From Deltaproteobacteria bacterium (GTDB lineage Bacteria; Desulfobacterota; Desulfobaccia; Desulfobaccales; 0-14-0-80-60-11): a stretch of DNA of 6,531 nucleotides. The notes under the pieces are model-generated. The model did not search any database. It was not told the origin of the DNA and saw nothing but the letters and a program-made list of their open reading frames with translations. The stretch lies in NCBI GenBank assembly GCA_021817645.1, contig JAKAGH010000181.1, positions 1 to 6,531 on the forward strand. The letters run 5' to 3'. Position 1 is the stretch's first letter; every line of letters starts with the position of its first letter. This document shows, piece after piece, positions 4,786-6,531 of the stretch. Both the position numbers and the translations under genes were made by a program.

Positions 4786-6354
4786 TCATTTCGTTTCTTC
4801 CGGGTGGGCCCGGGGAAGGCGGCGCATGAGGAAGACCAGGGGCAGGAGGCAGAGAAAGACGATGGTAAAAAAATGGTAGTCGTCGCAAAAGGCCAGCATC
4901 CTTGCCTGCCGCAAGGTTTCATTATAAAGCCCGGCCAGGGCCTGGGGGGCGTTCCACAGCTGCCAGTTGCTCCCCAGGTCGGGCAGGGCCTGGGACAGGC
5001 GGTGCTGCCACTCGCTGAAAGGCAGAGACAAGGGAGTGAGGTGTTCCACCAGATGGCTCTGATGGAACTGGCTGCGGCGGGACAAGAGGGTGGTGGCGGT
5101 GGCAATGCCGAAGGAGCCCCCCAGGTTGCGCATCAGGTTGAAGATGCCGGTGGCATTGCCCATTTTTTCCTGGGAAATGCGGGACATGGTGAGAGTGGTC
5201 AGGGACACGAAAGTGGACCCCAGGCCAAAGCCCTGGACGAAGCGGGGCCACCAGGCATGGAAAAAATTAATATCGGTGTTGTACTGGCTCATGAGATAGA
5301 CCGCGTAGGCATTAATCATCAGGCCCACGAACACGATTTTCCGGCTATCCACCACCATGGTCAACCGTCCCACCACCGGCATAATCAAGATCGAGCCGAT
5401 GCCCCCGAAGGCCAGGGCCCAGCCCGCCAGGGTGGCATCGTAGCCCATCATCGTTTGGAGATAAAGGGGCAGGAGCATGATACTGCCGTAAAGGACATAG
5501 CCGAAAAAGAACATGATGGTCACCCCGGAGGCATAGTTGCGCTCCTTAAAGAGGCGCAGGTCCACCACCGGGTGCCTTGTCTTGAGCTCATGATAAATGA
5601 AGATAATTAAGGCCGCCCCGGCCATGATGGCCAGGCGGAAAATAAACGCCGAAGAAAACCAGTCTTCCCGCTCCCCTTTATCCAGCACTATCTGCAGGGC
5701 CCCCAGGGCCACCACCAGCAATCCCAGCCCCCAGTAGTCGATACTGCCGGCCCGTTGCTTTTTGAGGTACTCCGGGTCGAAAATAAAGAGGAAAGTCAGC
5801 AGCAAAGACAAGATGCCCACGGGCAGGTTGATGTAAAAGGCCCAGCGCCAGGTAAGGTTGTCGGTGACCCAACCGCCCATGACCGGCCCGATAATGGGAG
5901 CGATGATCACCCCGATGCCCCAGATAGCCATGGCCATGCCCCGCTCCCGCACCGGGAAGGTTTCCAGGAGAATGGCCTGGGAAATGGGTTGCAGCGCGCC
6001 GCCGCCGACACCCTGGATGATGCGGAAGCAGATGAGCATCCCCAGATTGGTGGCTGCGCCGCAAAGCATGGAACTGATGGTGAATAAAGCCAGGCAGAGC
6101 ATCAGGAAGCGTTTGCGGCCGAAGAGGGCCGAGAGCCAGCCGGTGATGGGCAGGATGACCGCGTTGGAGACCAGATAGGCCGTCAAGATCCAGGTGGTTT
6201 CGTCCTCCGAGGAGGCCAGGCTGCCGGCGATATGGGGCAGGGCCACGTTGACCACCGTGGTGTCCACGATTTCCATGAAGGTGCCGGCCATCACCGCCAG
6301 GGTGATGAGCCATTTGTTGACAGACACCTGTTCGTTGACGGCGTTGTTATTCAT
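4786..6354 (-). CDS. emrB: DHA2-family multidrug efflux MFS transporter, EmrB type
   Basis: This 522-residue protein matches the ~510 residues and 14-helix layout of EmrB/QacA exporters. It would expel drugs or toxic compounds using the proton gradient at the inner membrane. Visible family motifs include DTTVVNVALPHIA (31-43), GWLSALFGRKR (72-82, MFS motif A), RIIQGVGGG (111-119), and motif C with GVIIAPIIGPVMGGW (148-162), followed by WRWAFYINLPVG (169-180). The start is taken at ATG 6352-6354. A 15-codon longer frame from TTG at 6397-6399 starts inside a heptad repeat. Neither start has a convincing SD. The partial gene upstream ends like EmrA, so this is an emrAB pair interrupted by a 97-nt spacer. 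The family call is strong; the drug specificity is unknown. Confidence 0.92.
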   Translation of the reverse strand: MNNNAVNEQVSVNKWLITLAVMAGTFMEIVDTTVVNVALPHIAGSLASSEDETTWILTAYLVSNAVILPITGWLSALFGRKRFLMLCLALFTISSMLCGAATNLGMLICFRIIQGVGGGALQPISQAILLETFPVRERGMAMAIWGIGVIIAPIIGPVMGGWVTDNLTWRWAFYINLPVGILSLLLTFLFIFDPEYLKKQRAGSIDYWGLGLLVVALGALQIVLDKGEREDWFSSAFIFRLAIMAGAALIIFIYHELKTRHPVVDLRLFKERNYASGVTIMFFFGYVLYGSIMLLPLYLQTMMGYDATLAGWALAFGGIGSILIMPVVGRLTMVVDSRKIVFVGLMINAYAVYLMSQYNTDINFFHAWWPRFVQGFGLGSTFVSLTTLTMSRISQEKMGNATGIFNLMRNLGGSFGIATATTLLSRRSQFHQSHLVEHLTPLSLPFSEWQHRLSQALPDLGSNWQLWNAPQALAGLYNETLRQARMLAFCDDYHFFTIVFLCLLPLVFLMRRLPRAHPEETK

Positions 6355-6389
6355 AGTAAGGATATTTTGAGGTGAAGGCCGGTGATCTG

Positions 6390-6457
6390 TGAGCAGCAAG
6401 CAGTAAGCAGTGAGCAGTAAAAGACAAAACCCTGCGAGCCCCCTTATTACTGCTCAC
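6390..6457. repeat. heptad tandem repeat with 11-bp inverted repeat between emrA and emrB
   Basis: Four 7-bp units of the form (A/G)AGCAG(T/C) run from 6391 to 6418. The last unit is part of GTGAGCAGTAA (6410-6420), which recurs perfectly inverted as TTACTGCTCAC (6447-6457), with a 26-nt loop. From general knowledge, GCAGTRA-type heptads occur as dispersed repeats in environmental bacterial genomes. The right arm overlaps the emrA stop codon. Confidence 0.75.
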
Positions 6458-6531
6458 GCACCTTCCCCCCCGCCGTTAGCAACCGGGGGCCAGTGCGCTG
6501 GCGGGTATTGATGGTGACCTCGCTGGACATC
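6454..6531 (-). CDS. emrA: C-terminal end of EmrA/HlyD-type membrane fusion protein, partial
   Basis: Only 25 codons plus a stop (TGA, 6454-6456) are in the window, and the rest lies beyond the right edge. The visible tail MSSEVTINTRQR followed by a short polar end resembles the C-terminal GMSTxVTVNT region of EmrA-type adaptors as I recall it. The location directly upstream of an emrB-type gene on the same strand is the standard emrAB order. EmrA spans the periplasm and couples the pump to an outer-membrane channel. The stop codon lies inside the inverted-repeat arm GTGAGCAGTAA, so the last residue or the stop may derive from the repeat. The call depends on a short fragment plus context. Confidence 0.72.
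   Translation of the reverse strand, partial: DVQRGHHQYPPAHWPPVANGGGEGA

Noticed and set aside
4804..5610. 268-codon plus-strand open frame opposite emrB
   Set aside because: It is rich in Gly, His, Gln and Glu, as expected for the reverse complement of a membrane protein, and is a shadow of the transporter.
6391..6418. CRISPR-like short repeats
   Set aside because: The units are only 7 bp and contiguous with no spacers, so this is a simple tandem repeat.

Overview
The window looks like a stretch of a moderately GC-rich bacterial chromosome. The gene mix (a short class 1B SpeD, a DUF1015 protein, a CorC/HlyC protein, EmrAB, a YbhN-like flippase), strong AGGAGG ribosome binding sites, frequent TTG starts and several dispersed-type palindromic repeats remind me of environmental Desulfobacterota (deltaproteobacteria). 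That assignment is an impression; no marker gene in the window proves it.

Layout. Minus strand, 1-1108: a two-gene unit, speD (671-1108) followed after 2 nt by a CorC/HlyC-type CBS-domain gene that runs off the left edge. Positions 1109-1519 form a divergent intergenic region of about 410 bp. It holds back-to-back sigma70-like promoters and a speD leader of about 257 nt with several hairpins and a possible anti-Shine-Dalgarno arm. Plus strand, 1520-3555: a DUF1015 protein and a small stand-alone response-regulator receiver protein, separated by a 245-bp gap with a long palindrome. A palindromic repeat of about 135 bp (3556-3690) exactly fills the space between two convergent stop codons. Minus strand, 3691-6531: in transcription order, the C-terminus of an EmrA/HlyD-type membrane fusion protein (cut by the right edge), a DHA2-family drug exporter of the EmrB type, and a YbhN/LPG-synthase-TM family membrane protein.

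How the genes work together. SpeD makes decarboxylated S-adenosylmethionine for polyamine synthesis and appears co-transcribed with the CorC-like protein. EmrA and EmrB would form the periplasmic adaptor and inner-membrane pump of a tripartite drug exporter. The DUF1015, receiver and flippase-like genes have no obvious pathway link to their neighbours.

The points most worth a second look are the speD 5' leader, which has riboswitch-like architecture that I cannot match to a known class, and three different repeat elements placed at gene 3' ends, two of them touching stop codons. The speD and DUF1015 genes also share nearly identical TTG initiation sites, and their promoters share an inverted TATTGACC octamer. 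I found no CRISPR array, tRNA, rRNA, transposase or phage gene.
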